64,000 nt of DNA, taken from NCBI GenBank assembly GCA_033439765.1, contig JAULSN010000001.1, forward strand, positions 7,936,001 to 8,000,000. The letters run 5' to 3'. A program made the translations under genes and the position numbers. Position 1 is the stretch's first letter. Every line of letters begins with the position of its first letter. The notes under the pieces were generated by a model, which was not told where the DNA came from, searched no databases, and saw nothing but the letters and a program-made list of their open reading frames with translations. Source of the stretch: Lasiosphaeria ovina. Taxonomy: Eukaryota; Ascomycota; Sordariomycetes; Sordariales; Lasiosphaeriaceae. Below, one piece after another: positions 12,250 to 23,700 of this stretch.

Positions 12250-13023
12250 TTACTCTTTTTGTCCACGCTCCATAGCAAGATTCTTCCAATGATCACGCTC
12301 AGCCGTAAGCTTCTCGATTTGTTCCTCCAGTTCCTCCAACTTCTGGGCCTTGCGCTCTCGCGATTTACGAGCGGCGAGGGTATTCCGAGCTCGCTTCATT
12401 GCGATGGTGTCCGACGGGTCCTCGACGATGATGGGCGGGAGGGGCTTATCACGCCGACGGGAACCAACGCCAGATACAGAAGAGTGGCGACCAGAAGGAG
12501 GCGAGGTACCAGACTTGCGCCGTTGATGACCTGATGTTGGCTCCACAACCTCGAGGTCGTCAGACTTCTCAGCAGGCGAATGTTCGACGTTTGCATTCTG
12601 CTGAGTGTTTGACTGAGGGAAGAGGGGAAACCAAACGTCATTCCCCCCTGCGTCAAAATCGCTGCCTGCAAAGTTGGGAGACACATCAAAGCCAGAGCCA
12701 AAGTCGGGCGATTCGTCGTAGAGAGAGGGCGAAGTAAGGGCGGTGAGGGCGGTCGAGTTGGGTGCCGACATGAACGGTTCCTGGATCAACAGATCTTGGG
12801 GGGAGACGGTGCCTAAGTTGGTGGAAGAGCTGGAGGCACCGCTCATGTCGAACAGGTTGGGCATGGCGGGCGACGAGTACGTCGTTGTCGACGCGCCGCC
12901 GTCAAAGGCGGCGAAGTCGTCCAAGTCCAAGTCTGAGGAGGCAGGGTGTGAGCCTCGCGTGTACGTTGGTAGAAGGAAAGCGCTTGGAGGAGCAGCGGAG
13001 TCATTCATACCTTGGATATTCAT
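12250..13023 (-). CDS. cpc1: bZIP activator CPC1 (GCN4 homologue)
   Basis: CPC1 is the nuclear activator of amino-acid biosynthesis genes under starvation (cross-pathway control, the counterpart of yeast Gcn4). Counting from the first in-frame ATG (13023) it has 257 residues in one exon, close to the Neurospora CPC1 length. The C-terminal 60 residues form the bZIP: a basic region with NTLAARKSRERK, then a short zipper with heptad Leu in KLEELEEQIEKL. Upstream, DLDLDDFAAFDGG and a FDLFD-like stretch resemble the acidic/aromatic activation regions of the family. The frame stays open and protein-like for another 227 codons upstream without any ATG, and two uORFs lie in the leader (separate entries). 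This matches the published leader architecture of cpc-1 homologues, so the start at 13023 is probably one of several. Confidence 0.93.
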   Translation of the reverse strand: MNIQGMNDSAAPPSAFLLPTYTRGSHPASSDLDLDDFAAFDGGASTTTYSSPAMPNLFDMSGASSSSTNLGTVSPQDLLIQEPFMSAPNSTALTALTSPSLYDESPDFGSGFDVSPNFAGSDFDAGGNDVWFPLFPQSNTQQNANVEHSPAEKSDDLEVVEPTSGHQRRKSGTSPPSGRHSSVSGVGSRRRDKPLPPIIVEDPSDTIAMKRARNTLAARKSRERKAQKLEELEEQIEKLTAERDHWKNLAMERGQKE

Positions 13024-13704
13024 CTTGCTTTGCGGGATATTGCCGGTGCTTTGTGTGAACAGGGGAACGGGTGGACGTCCGTGCCGGTTCGGCGTCTGTA
13101 TGCTCAAAGCAGCGGATGATGATGGAGCGGACGAAGCGTAGAACTGGTGCTGGTGCGGGTTCTGCGCAGAAGAGCTAAACCGATTGGTGAAAGCCGAAGA
13201 AGTCGTTTGGTGCCCTGTTGCCTGGATGATGTTTGCAACCCGCTGGTTCTGCAAGGACGGCGAGGAAGCCTGCTGCTGGTAAAACGGCTGGCTACGATGT
13301 TGCTGGTTTTGGTTTACACCCCCGTTGGCGGAAGGTTGCGAGACAGAGCGGTTAGGTTGACGGTTCTTGATCGGCTGATCGAACAAGACAAAGTCTTGCT
13401 GATTTGGAGGCAAGTCCAAGTGCTGAAGGTGCAGATGTTGCGCGGATGTTGCCGGCAGGCTCGTAGAACTGGAGGGAAGCCATGATGACTGAGTAGAATC
13501 CGTGGTGAAGACTGGAAAGTCTGGGCCGGGAATGGCGGCGGTTGGAGAAACGGAACTTGAGCGAGAGCTGGAGAGCTGGGTGCTAAAGTTCAGATCGACC
13601 TGTGAAGGAAGAGCTGGAGTGAAGAGAGGAGTGGGGAAAACGTTTGAGTGGTAAGAATGAATTTTGGCGACGGCTAGGTCGGAAGACGCGGGGTCTGGGG
13701 TGCT
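13024..13704 (-). other. cpc1: Stop-free in-frame leader: candidate non-AUG N-terminal extension
   Basis: The cpc1 frame continues upstream of its first ATG for 227 codons with no stop and no ATG, ending at the TAA of uORF1. The translation looks coding: VDLNF near 13600, QDFVLFDQP near 13400, then Gln/Ser-rich sequence. Near-cognate codons in frame upstream of uORF2 include ATT at 13662, CTG at 13593, and further ATT and ACG codons in favourable context (purine at -3). Conserved cpc-1 extensions of this kind, initiated at near-cognate codons, are reported for Neurospora and other Pezizomycotina. Use of any particular codon here is inference. I see no good donor site that would make this an intron. 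Confidence 0.75.
13352..13483 (-). promoter_or_regulatory. cpc1 uORF2, 43 codons
   Basis: ATG GCT TCC through TAA, 43 sense codons, in a different frame from cpc1. It overlaps the in-frame extension and ends 328 bases before the main ATG. Neurospora cpc-1 has a second uORF of similar length (41 codons) that acts like yeast GCN4 uORF4, blocking the main start when amino acids are plentiful. Position and length support the same role here. Confidence 0.8.
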
Positions 13705-13713
13705 TTAACGCAT
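13705..13713 (-). promoter_or_regulatory. cpc1 uORF1, two codons
   Basis: ATG CGT TAA is the first ATG downstream of the likely promoter and lies 221 bases upstream of uORF2. A very short first uORF followed by a longer inhibitory one is the GCN4/CPC1 arrangement, in which ribosomes resume scanning after uORF1. It is in frame with cpc1, and its TAA bounds the stop-free extension. Confidence 0.7.
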
Positions 13714-13939
13714 CTTGATAGATGCCTTGGGTTGCTTATAGTCTGGGGTTGGGGGAGAATTTGGGTTGGAGAGAGGAAAAAGAGAGGCCGCAACAAAAGT
13801 GGGCGACGCGACACTTTTTAACAATCAGGCAGCGATCTGGTACGGTGCGTGCGCCCCAGGCCAGAGGCTTCAGGGCGGCAGCGCAGGCAATACGCAGCTT
13901 TGATTCGCTCTGCCCAACGGCCAGCCGGAAACGGAAAGT

Positions 13940-13948
13940 GTGAGTCAC
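13940..13948 (-). promoter_or_regulatory. CPC1/Gcn4 recognition element GTGACTCAC
   Basis: A perfect RTGACTCAY match on the gene's own strand, 227 bases upstream of uORF1. This is the established binding site of CPC1/Gcn4, so cpc1 is probably autoregulated at transcription. Another perfect match lies at 15302-15310. Confidence 0.7.
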
Positions 13949-15301
13949 AGCCCGAGAGTGAAATTCGGTACAGAAAATGCACCTTACACTAACAGAAAGA
14001 GCGAGCCACGATTGTGCCCTCAACCCACAGTTGAAGCTTCCTGCTGCAGAAGGGGCAGAATTCGGGTGCAGGTGCGCTCTGTGCTGAGGTGGAGCCTTGA
14101 TTTCATCTCATTCAACACTATAAGAGCTTGTCGTCGTCGAAACAAATGTTAAACAATTGTTTGGATCGTAATGATTTTCTGTAGTCTCCCTTCCTGGGCC
14201 TGCAGGGATCAAAAGCACCGCCCCACTTAGTATTCCATCTCCACAATGCGCGCCAATTAGGTTGAATTTCAAGCCCCACCACAGCCAGTCCGGTTGAAAC
14301 TGGGAACTGAATGCGAATTGGCTTACGTGCCCTGCACATGCGCTAGTAACTGTTCCACGGTGCCTGCTGGCGTCCCAAGGCCTCCAACCAAGACAGACGG
14401 AAGGGCGTAATCACGTCCTTGCATGTCAAAAAAATGCAGACCTTTGTGTGAGCGATTCTCATTCTGGACTTTCTGGCAAAGGAAGCCGTTTATTGCATGT
14501 CCGCGTCTTGATGCCTTGCAAGTATTGTGAAATATTTGATGCTTTGGTTATCTCGAAGCAACCGGTGATGGGGTGTGGAAGAGGACAGATTCGGCAATGC
14601 AGTCCTTGCTGGAGGTGGTACGGAATATTGGGTAGGGCGAAATAGGGCTTTGAATCGCAGAAGCCTGATAATCATTTCCCCGGGACGCGCAACCGCTTGC
14701 GCGCCATTGTTCAGTAGTCCTTCGACTGTAGGCGACTGAGGACGAAACGTGCCTAGCCCCCACCACATCCTTCTCTCGAGATTGGATTGCCTTCAGTCTG
14801 ATTCGATATACGGAATACACCGTACATATCAGTTCAACCAGCAGGCTCATTATCATATGTAGTTGCCTGTACTGTACGTGGGAGAGTTCACCATCGGGAT
14901 AACGTGTTCGAGTTTCTCCGCCAGGTAATAAATATTTGTCTGGATGTCTTTGGCCAGCCCTACAGACACGAGACATGCCGTGTATCAGTGAAGGGCTCCG
15001 CCTCCTTCCCACCAGTCTCAAAGGGACTTGTGGATGGTGTGTGGGCATGAGAGATTTACTATGTACTGGAGACTTTGGGCTGTCCAAACCCCACGTATCC
15101 ATTCCAGGCAAAGAGGGGGGAAGAGGAAGACAGAGAGGACTCGAGGTTTCGGCGGCTACACTACGTACTCGAAAGTGCTGGGAAGGGAAATCTGTCGTTG
15201 CTTCTCGCCAACATTGAGATGGCCCTTCTGTCGAATCAGAAGGCTCAATGGCAATGGGGGTTGTCGCGACAGGCAGGTGAACTTTCTGTGCAATTGAGTT
15301 T

Positions 15302-15310
15302 GTGACTCAC
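15302..15310 (+). promoter_or_regulatory. CPC1/Gcn4-type element GTGACTCAC
   Basis: A perfect RTGACTCAY match about 1.6 kb upstream of the cpc1 uORF1. No closer gene is evident, so it is either a distal cpc1 site or a chance match. Confidence 0.35.
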
Positions 15311-17028
15311 ATTCTCGGCTCCGCTAGCCTAAGAGGTTTCCCCCTAGCTTTCCGTTCCGCCCTTCCCCTGTCGGACCCATGGGAAACAGCAGGGGCACGG
15401 ACTTCTCAGACTGTCATCGGCCTTTCTCTTAGACATTGGCATTGGAGGGTGTTGCTGCAGGTCATGGATCACTTCTCCAAGAGTGTGCCAACATTCTCCA
15501 TGGTGTAGTTATTGCGCCTCGGCGAAGCCTCGTCAAGCGCAGGACAGGACAGCGGAAGCCAATTGGAGTCGAGGTTGTGGGGGGGGGGGGCAAAGAGCAA
15601 AAGGCGCGCTGGCGCAACTTCGCGCCTTCTGCACACATGTGCGCAAGTGCAATTAATCTATCACACGCATTTGCAGTGTTGCCTTTTCAGGCGGGCTGCA
15701 AGACAAGGCAGTCCTTGTCCCAAGTTTTATCGTCGTCAATGTCCGAGGCAAGCCGCTTCCCGACCGGCGGCTTCCGGGGACGCCCGTCACACTGGCTTGA
15801 CACGGGTGTCCTTGTTCTTTGTCTGTTGCTTTTGGCTTGGCTGCCGAGCGGGTGGGCGATCCCCGACCAGGACTTTGGAGGACCTACAGTAATGGTTTTC
15901 TGAACTCAAAGAAGACTGCTCACCGAGACACATCGGTTGTAGAGCCTTGCCTGTTGAATCCTTTCATGATGCGGAATATCTTCAACACCCGGTTGACCCG
16001 GTTCGTATTTCATCCAGTAACCGATGGTGCATATATTCCTCTTTGCCGCAAGGAGGGTTTGAAGTCATTGATGCGCTCTCATGGCAGGTAGATAGATGCC
16101 TTACAAAGGGACGTAGATGATAAACATGTCCATGCTGGACTTGCCAAATTACCTGGCGACATCTATACCCGATATACAAAGGACAAATAAGACACTCTGA
16201 TATTTGTGTCCCAAAAGGATTTAAATAGGTAGCGAAGGTCAAGACTCGGAGCACATTATTAAAGAGATAAAGTATTCCGCACCCAAAGTGCCTCGGGTCG
16301 GTACCTGGTCATAGAGGACAATGTATGGACAACAGCCCCCACCCCCCTTTTATCAGGTCTGAAAGGGGGTCAATTCGACCATCCAAAGTCACGGTTGCTC
16401 GTGTTACCAAAACCAACAACCAGCACACCGAACTTCAACTTCAAGTAGCCACCTATTTTCTGTTCTGCGGGCGGCTACATAGTTGGAATGCCCTACTAGA
16501 TTCCAAAGTTTTATTTGATGTGGTCCGCTTTTTCCCCATTAAGAAGAGTGTACTCCAAAGCTGAAGGGGAGCCATCAGCCCTGTCCAGCGTGTCTGCCTG
16601 ATCCATGAATACCGCCCACTATCTGACCGTGACAGATACACAGACGTGGGCCAACCTAGAGTTTGTCTTGTAAAAGTACGCAAGGGCACATCTTTTCGTA
16701 GTCATCTACCTTACCTACATAAGGTAGGTAAGTACCTTGGTACCGACACAGTCTACGGTCAAACACTGGCTCGAATTAAAAACACTTAGTTATTTTCCGC
16801 CTACCAACCACCCCAGTCTATCAAATAACAAAGTCATAAGCCAATCTAATCACAACTTTCCCGACTACCTGTCTGTTTTCTACCGCTTTTCTTCTCTTAC
16901 ACCCAGACAAGGACATTGTCGAAAAAAAGAACCCCTCTCGCCCCCCTGAAGCTAACTGAAGCCAGAATGTGTTTGATACCGAACAAAGCTAGAACAAGAT
17001 GAACAAGAGAAAAAATGAAACCAAGAAG

Positions 17029-17071
<43 letters not shown>

Positions 17072-17072
17072 C
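17029..17072. repeat. (AAC)n trinucleotide array
   Basis: About 14 perfect AAC units (44 bases), 260 bases beyond the stop codon of the deaminase-like gene. It may lie in that gene's 3' UTR, where it would read as GTT repeats. Confidence 0.95.
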
Positions 17073-17280
17073 TAACTCCCATACCACCCCCCTCACGGCC
17101 AAGAAGAGGAAAAAGAAGAGAGGAAAAAAAAAAAAAGAAACCGACACAAGAAAACCCTTTAAGTAGACCCGGCGTTGAGGTTCCAGAGCGTAGCGTGTCG
17201 TTGAACCCGGACGGGTAAGCCAGCTGCTCGGAGGTCGATGGTGGTCCGACTTTCTCTTCTGCACTTGCCCTCCCATGGGG

Positions 17281-17308
17281 CCAGCACCAGCACCAGCACC
17301 AGCACCAG
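17281..17308. repeat. CCAGCA hexamer repeat
   Basis: Four and two-thirds perfect CCAGCA units, 24 bases from the stop codon of the deaminase-like gene, probably in its 3' UTR. Confidence 0.9.
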
Positions 17309-17331
17309 AAACAGGCGTATCGAAGCCCACT

Positions 17332-20300
17332 CTAATGCCCCGGGGGTGTCGACCCTGGTTTGTCTTCCCCGAGACCCCATTTCCAAATGTGTTCCACCAA
17401 CTCTTTGGCGGCGGCCTTTCTCTTCCATTCTTCGGTGAAGGCCGTTAATTCCTCACCTATTATCTCCTTCCTCCTCCATGGAGCCGGTTTCGGAATGGCC
17501 CCCGCGATATTATTATTCTGTAATTTCCTTTCCTCTTCTAGGTCCGTCTTATTTTCGTTCTCCGCCGCCAGTTTCTTATTTTTTGCAAGAGTTTCAGCAG
17601 CAGCAGCGTATTTTTCGTCTAGTGTCGTCAGTTTTGATTCTGCCGCCTTAAACTCGGCTGCTGTCATTGGCTTCCTCTTAACTCGATATCGCCAGTGCAG
17701 TTTCTCTGCAAATTTCGGGTTACTTGCTACCATTTCTGGGTGAGCTTGTATCACTTTCATTTTAGCTGCATCCATGGCGTGTCTCCCAATCGCCAACGCA
17801 AAGACTCTCACGTTGCCTGTTTGGTTGGACGCATGGTACATAACTTTTTTCCCTTGAGGCCTGTGTTCTGTATCTGCAGCTTTGGGCTGCGGGGCGACTG
17901 GGGCAGTAGTCGTGTGTTCTGTATCTGCAGCATTGGGGTCGGCTGGGATAGGAGTCGCAAACTTGCTCCAGGGTTCAAATGCAGGGCCCTCAGCCGGGAA
18001 TGGTGTGATGGTAGGCCCATTCACATCTTGAATCTTCGGCACGCCTTTGTCGTCCAGTTCGACAAGCTCATATATTATAGAGCCATTCGCATCCCGCTCG
18101 GCCAGAATGTCGTGAAAGTCATTGGATGAATTTTCCTCTCTGTCAGGTTCTGGATGTGCTTGTAGTGGTCCTGTATGTGATTGTGATCCCGGGTGTGCTG
18201 GTGGTGGTCCTGTATGTGGTTGTGATCCTGAATGTGCTGGTGGTTCTGGATGTGTTGGTGGTTCTAGGTGTATTTCTGGATCTCTGACTTTGGTTGTTGG
18301 TAGGCTGATTGAATACTCATACCTCTGAACCCACTCAAGGTACTCTTTGAACATCGTCTCCCAGGTGGCAGTGAGCCTCTTGTATTCGTTCTCGTGTTTT
18401 ACGACTTGTTCTGGGCTGAGTTCTTCGTCATGTGCTACGTCGTTATGCTTTTTGCCGTGCAAAATAGAATGGGCCATACTATCCTTGGCCAGCTGCACCC
18501 AGCCAAACAAGGTCATGTCTCGCTTTCCTGCCATAGATTGGTAGAGATCATGCACAAGCCTTGATCTGTAGTTCAAAACATACTGTCAGTTGAGAGGACT
18601 AACGGCAGAAGGGGAGGTGCACAATGAACGAACTTGAAAAGCGTGCCGTTGTCTGTGCTAACCGTGCAATCAAGACCGTTCGCCATCAGAACATAGCCGG
18701 CGTGGCCCATAATGGTCGGCGTCAGGCCAAGGAGCTCGTTTGAGATGGGGCATAGCTCAATGCCGACTTTATTCTCCTGCATTCTATTCATAACCCAAGG
18801 GTGATAAGCCAACGCGTAGCCATGTCCAATCCGCTTCGCGCCCAGTACAAGAGCGTCGAAAAGATTCAGATCAGAAGGCTCGCCAATGGTTATTGTCTCG
18901 CCGCAGTGAAGAAGCAAGGGGCATTTGACCTTCTTCTCGTGGCATTTCTTCTTGAACCAGTACAGTGTTGCGACGTGGTATATCAAGGGGTGTTTTTCGG
19001 TAGCTTCCTCGCCGATGAGATCAAATCCTGCGAATAAGCGGGTGAGTTTCTCCCCCTTTTCACAACACAAGTCGGGATCAAAGAAGACAAGAACGTACCG
19101 GCGATAAACTGGTTAAGAAACGGATTCTCCAACCATCGAATACACTCGTCCATTGACTCTTCAATCTGGGTTGCCTCGAACGAGCGCGGGGTACAGTAGA
19201 TAATTCTAAGTCCTTGTACGACATGGAAGCCGTGAATAGACTGGAATTCATTGTAGGCTTCGATGACCAGCTCCACGGTATCCAAGTTGCTGAGCTTGCT
19301 TCTGCCGTTGTCACTCAGGATTTGGTTGGTCGTCATGAAGTTTAGGCGAATCTCAACGTATAAGATGCCTTCTCGTACACACGACCACATGAACGCCTTG
19401 CAATATTCCCTGTAGCCACTCACGTAGTTGGTGAGGCCTTTCATGAAGCCCGTGCGTATGTTGAAATCTTCCCAGGCGCTGCAGTATTGTCAGTTCGGCC
19501 CATGGTTCGATAATGCACTTGTCAACTAACGTACCTTTTAGGGTTCTGGTGAGGATGGTTTGCATCATAGTCTTGAACAGCCAACTTCTCCCGAAGCCAT
19601 TGATCGGCTACTAAGCCATCAAGCAGCTGGTCCGAAGGGTTCTCAACCTCCTTGTCTTTGGGATCGTCTTTGTACCTCTTTATGTAATCCTTGTATTTTT
19701 CCTTGTAGGCCGCCTTAGCGCGACTCTCGAGTTCCTTTGCTAATGTTGGATGACAAGCACGGTACTTGGCGCTGAATTGCTGACGGAATTTCCATAAGGG
19801 CATCCAAAACTTGACTGTCTCGGGGCTGGGAAAAAGCGTGGGGCCAGGTCTGTAATCGGCTGCGAAAATGTTGGCTTTACAGTTGCTGACATTGGGATAT
19901 CGGATGTGGAAATATATGGCGCACTGTTTCCAGTTGTGGGCATTATAGCCTCTGTGGTCTTTGCCCAAGGGTTTGTTGCTGCCAATGTACATCTGCTTCT
20001 GTTGTGCGGCAAGGCTAAGCAAAAAGTCGGGGCTCAGATTAGAGTTGAAATGGATGTGAAGATGTGATCCTTTGGGGAACATCTCGGCCATGGCAAAGAG
20101 CCGGGTTTTCTCGATCGTTTTGCGGTTTGAAACGAAGTGGTCTCCGTGGTAGTGAGGGTATTCCATGCCAGTCTTGTCGTCAACATATTTCTCTTCGTTT
20201 GCAAAAATTTGAAGATCCAGCACCCTTGCTTTCTTCAAGATTTCGTCTGCGTTCTTCGCGCTGGTATCGGTGAGGTACTCTTGCTTGCTGGTTTGCTCGC

Positions 20301-20727
20301 TACCTAGAGCCTGTTCGCGGGAGATCTCGATATTGCGATATTCATGGTAACGTTTCATGAGTCTCGTGATTTTATCTTCATACGGGGCTATTGTATCCTT
20401 CAATGCCGCCTGTATCTGTGCGACTTTCGTTTTATCCGGCTCAGCCTTCTCAGCCTTCTCAGCCTTCTCATACTCAATATGTATATCTTTCTTAGACTCA
20501 TAGATTTCCTCCAGAATTTTGATGTAAGCTCTCTCATCTTGGTTTTGGGCTTTGAGGACAGTCGACCTCTCGTTGGCGAGGTTCCTTAACGTAGGCACAT
20601 GATGATAGTGCCGGATGTTGTCAGGTTGGCCTGTGGATGCTACGGAACCTTTCCTTTGCGGGGTGCCACTACCACTACCAGGTTGGGACGTAGATCCATG
20701 GTCGTCATGATCACCGCTGCCAGTCAT
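17332..20727 (-). CDS. Adenosine deaminase/ADGF-family protein with long C-terminal extension
   Basis: A metal-dependent nucleoside deaminase of the CECR1/ADGF branch, predicted to convert adenosine to inosine. Exons 20727-19535, 19478-19099, 19027-18634 and 18565-17332 join cleanly in phase (introns 56, 71 and 68 nt, with CTGAC-type branches in two) to give 1066 residues. A charged coiled-coil-like region with tandem AEK units comes first. The catalytic part follows: HLHIH near residue 221 (HxH zinc motif), EIRLNF, HCGE near 565 (HAGE in relatives), ELCPISNELLG, and STDNG near 650. The second Asp of the usual DD pair is Asn, so activity is uncertain. Family similarity ends near residue 735 at EYLEWV. 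The last 330 residues hold Pro/His-rich repeats (HPGSQ, SHTGP), two AADTEH units and a Lys/Glu-rich helical tail I do not recognise. There is no signal peptide, unlike secreted ADGFs. Confidence 0.88.
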
Positions 20728-23700
20728 GGTGAGCGTGATGAAAGCAGACAAAACGAGTCGGTGGTCAATGGAGTGAATAGAAAAGAGGGGGTGACACAAA
20801 AGAGGGCTACGAGGCAGGGATCAAGATCGGGGCATACAAAAGGTAGACGCGTTGGCGAGCAGGGAACAGCGTATGGCAGTTATGAGAGAGAGGTGAAGAG
20901 ATAAAACAACCTGACTAGATGTACGTACTCTGTGAAGGGCCAGCAGAATAAGCGCTTCATGGGCGGCGGGCTCGACCTGGTCTTAAATACCTACCTGCCT
21001 ACGTTGCTTCCGCCGCTGTTGCTATGAATTCGTGCTACTTGCACTGTGGGGCGGGCCAGCAATGCAGACAATTCACTCAGTCGGATTTTTGTCGCGGCCA
21101 AATGGGCGGACCGTATGTTCGGACTCGAAGATAGAGGTGGAGGCGTTGAAACGCCTGGCGAGCACGAGAGTGGACGCGATGTGTTGTGCGAGACTGACGG
21201 TTGTGGTGATGGCGACGGTGAGCGTGACGGTGACAGTGACGGTGCGCGCCAGGTCGTGCCGCGTCCGAGGCTGGAGGGCCGGCCTGGCTGGCGGCCTGGG
21301 TGGGGTGGGGACCACCCACCTTGCCTGCTGGCGGGGTTTAATGTGGGGCTGCCCCATTGCGGGTACCTCATGTACCAAGCCTGTGATTGGATGTTTCCGA
21401 TAGGTAAGGCTGACCAGCAGGCAACCTGCTCGACACTTCGGATTATCCTGATGCATTTTACAACCATTCATTCACATTCCGAGGCAAAGATGCCTACGAT
21501 GAACAACGCGGACACCGTACCCGTCGCGTAAAAGCTCAGGATCCGCAAGGCCACGAGGTGCACTTGAGCCCACGAGCCTCCCTGCTCCCAGCTTGAAACC
21601 AACAACATCGGACGATCTTCTTGTGGATCCCTTACCTAGTTCCTTGCCGCGGCACGTATGAAGAAACTACCTAGAAGATAAGAGCACCCTATTGCAAACG
21701 ACCCGCCAACCAAACACACCACCTCCAAGCACCATGTGCCGTCCTGCAGGCCCTTTGTTTGGGTCACAGATTGGCGAGCGGGAGAATCTGAGCCAGCCCT
21801 TGTGCACCCTTGTGGAGACTCGGGATTGGAGTGCTTCCCTGCTGCCGGCGGGGTGAGGCTATCGACGACCCCAATAGTGGGACTTCGAGATCGTACACGT
21901 ATTTGCGTCTTGCCTACCTAGGACCTAACTGGGTAAATGATCCGCAGTCCGTTTCTTTTATCATGATGTGGCAGCGACTTGTCTTGAAACTAAAACGGCC
22001 TGGGAAGACGGTCACTCGTCATATGAGGCTTCGCCACCATGGGATACTCCGGACGGCTCGTGGAAACCCTGGCCGTTGCTTGTGCCCCCTCGTTGGCTTC
22101 GCTTTGAGAAATGCTGGAAGGGAGGGGGCAGTTTGATGTGTCGAGCCCTTCCCTACACTTCTGGCGTGCGCGTATCGACAGTACGATGGCATGAGGCTAA
22201 TCGCTCACTTACGCCGAGCGATTCCCATATACAGGCCCGAATGCAAACAACTCGCGTCACCATCACGGCACTGTCGAGGCAGGGTACTATCGTTAACTTG
22301 GTTCAAACTCTCCGACGAAACGGACGAAGCCATACATGGTGGGAAACCTGGCCACGAGGCGCTCGGGTTGTGCACACAGTGCAAAGATAAACCCGGGTAA
22401 GACATGATCGGGTGCGTTTCGATCTGAACCCCTTCCTATTTTGTTTCGCCTCCCTTCGTAGATCGTGTGCTATGCCGATATCGAGGCCGGGCCGGTGGAC
22501 CACCTGCTGAAACGGGAGACGATCACGCGGATGAGAAGAAGGCAACAGGAATGTGTTTCGGCAAATCCGGACCTGCCATTCTAAGAATGAGGGAGTTCTC
22601 GGCCGAAACCGCTTTGAACGTTTGGTCGCTCAATGTCTCGTCGTGAGCAGTCTCGAAGGGGAACTTCCATGTTTTTGAGTCCTCTGCCACTGCCAGTCTC
22701 CGGCAACCCCCAGAGACAGTTGAAAAAGTGAAATCTAGCCAGAGGCGAGCTGCTATCTGCTTGGCGACCATCTTCAACATGAAGCTCACTCCCTGGAAGG
22801 CGTGGAGGCATGTACGAGCAGAATGGCCGCCGACGGGATCTTCAAAGTTTCCCGAGGATACCACGCATTCGAGGCACAGAAAATAAACTCGGGAACGTTC
22901 GCTCCTTCTTGATCTACCCCGCAACTATGCTGTCCAAGTCCAGATGGAAGGTCAATGCACGGACTTTAAATATAAATGGAAACTTCTCTAGACCAGAACC
23001 CGTTCATTCCGTAGCACAGACGCAAGTAGGACCCTATTGTCTTGTTGGGTGAAGTGATCAAAATGCCCGAAAAGACATCATGGTTTACAAGCCGACGAGA
23101 AACTCACAACAAACGACGATTTGTGCAAGCAACAAGTTCGGGGGCCAGCCCGTTCGGCGACCAGCCCGTTCGACTGCACACTCGAGAGCGCGCCGCCAAA
23201 CCGCCAAGCTCCAAGTTCCACATACCGGCATGGACATGCGGGCTTGGCAGACTCGTGATTCGACCTCTTCCCAACCAACAGACCAACCAACCAACCAACA
23301 AAAAAGCAAGGGGGCGGAATTCCGTGGAGCACAATAGTGACAAAAATAAGGCTACGGAGTTGATCGCCGACCAAGTCGCACAAACAAGCCGACGGACAGT
23401 TTGGCCTCACGCGAGACTCGGGAGTGGCCCAACAACCGAGTCTTGGGGGAGTTTTTCGAACCAACACGCGCGACCAACCTCCCCAAGTTCCAACGAACGG
23501 GGGCTTGGTTGCCGTCGCTTTGCCACAGCCAAGTGGGCAAGCAGACATAATATAGACGAAACGAAACCTTTCGTGAATAAGGTACGTGGATATACGTTGG
23601 TACGCACGGCGTCGAATCCGCATCCCGGTCGGGATGTCTGAGAACGCAACGCTTTTTTCGGTTGGTCCGCGCATAATCCGCGGTTTTGAACCTTGATGGG

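Larger units (their letters stand above)
13749..17331. other. Gene-free interval upstream of cpc1
   Basis: It holds the cpc1 promoter and then about 3 kb without a supportable gene. A GC-rich stretch near 15.6-15.9 kb has overlapping open frames but no recognisable protein. At 16709-16745 a nested palindromic cluster of TACCTTACC and GGTAGGTAAG words occurs. An (AAC) array and a CCAGCA array lie just beyond the 3' end of the deaminase gene. Confidence 0.6.

Noticed and set aside
13352..13483. ATG at 13483 as the cpc1 start codon
   Set aside because: It opens a 43-codon frame out of phase with the bZIP, ending at TAA 13352. It is uORF2, not the protein start.
21046..21531. 161-codon plus-strand frame rich in Gly/Asp
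   Set aside because: Its Gly-Asp run comes from a GTGACG-type DNA repeat that is open in several frames on both strands.
22523..22924. 133-codon minus-strand frame
   Set aside because: Somewhat protein-like, but isolated, without recognisable motif, neighbouring exon or good start context. It could be a gene remnant, but I cannot support it.
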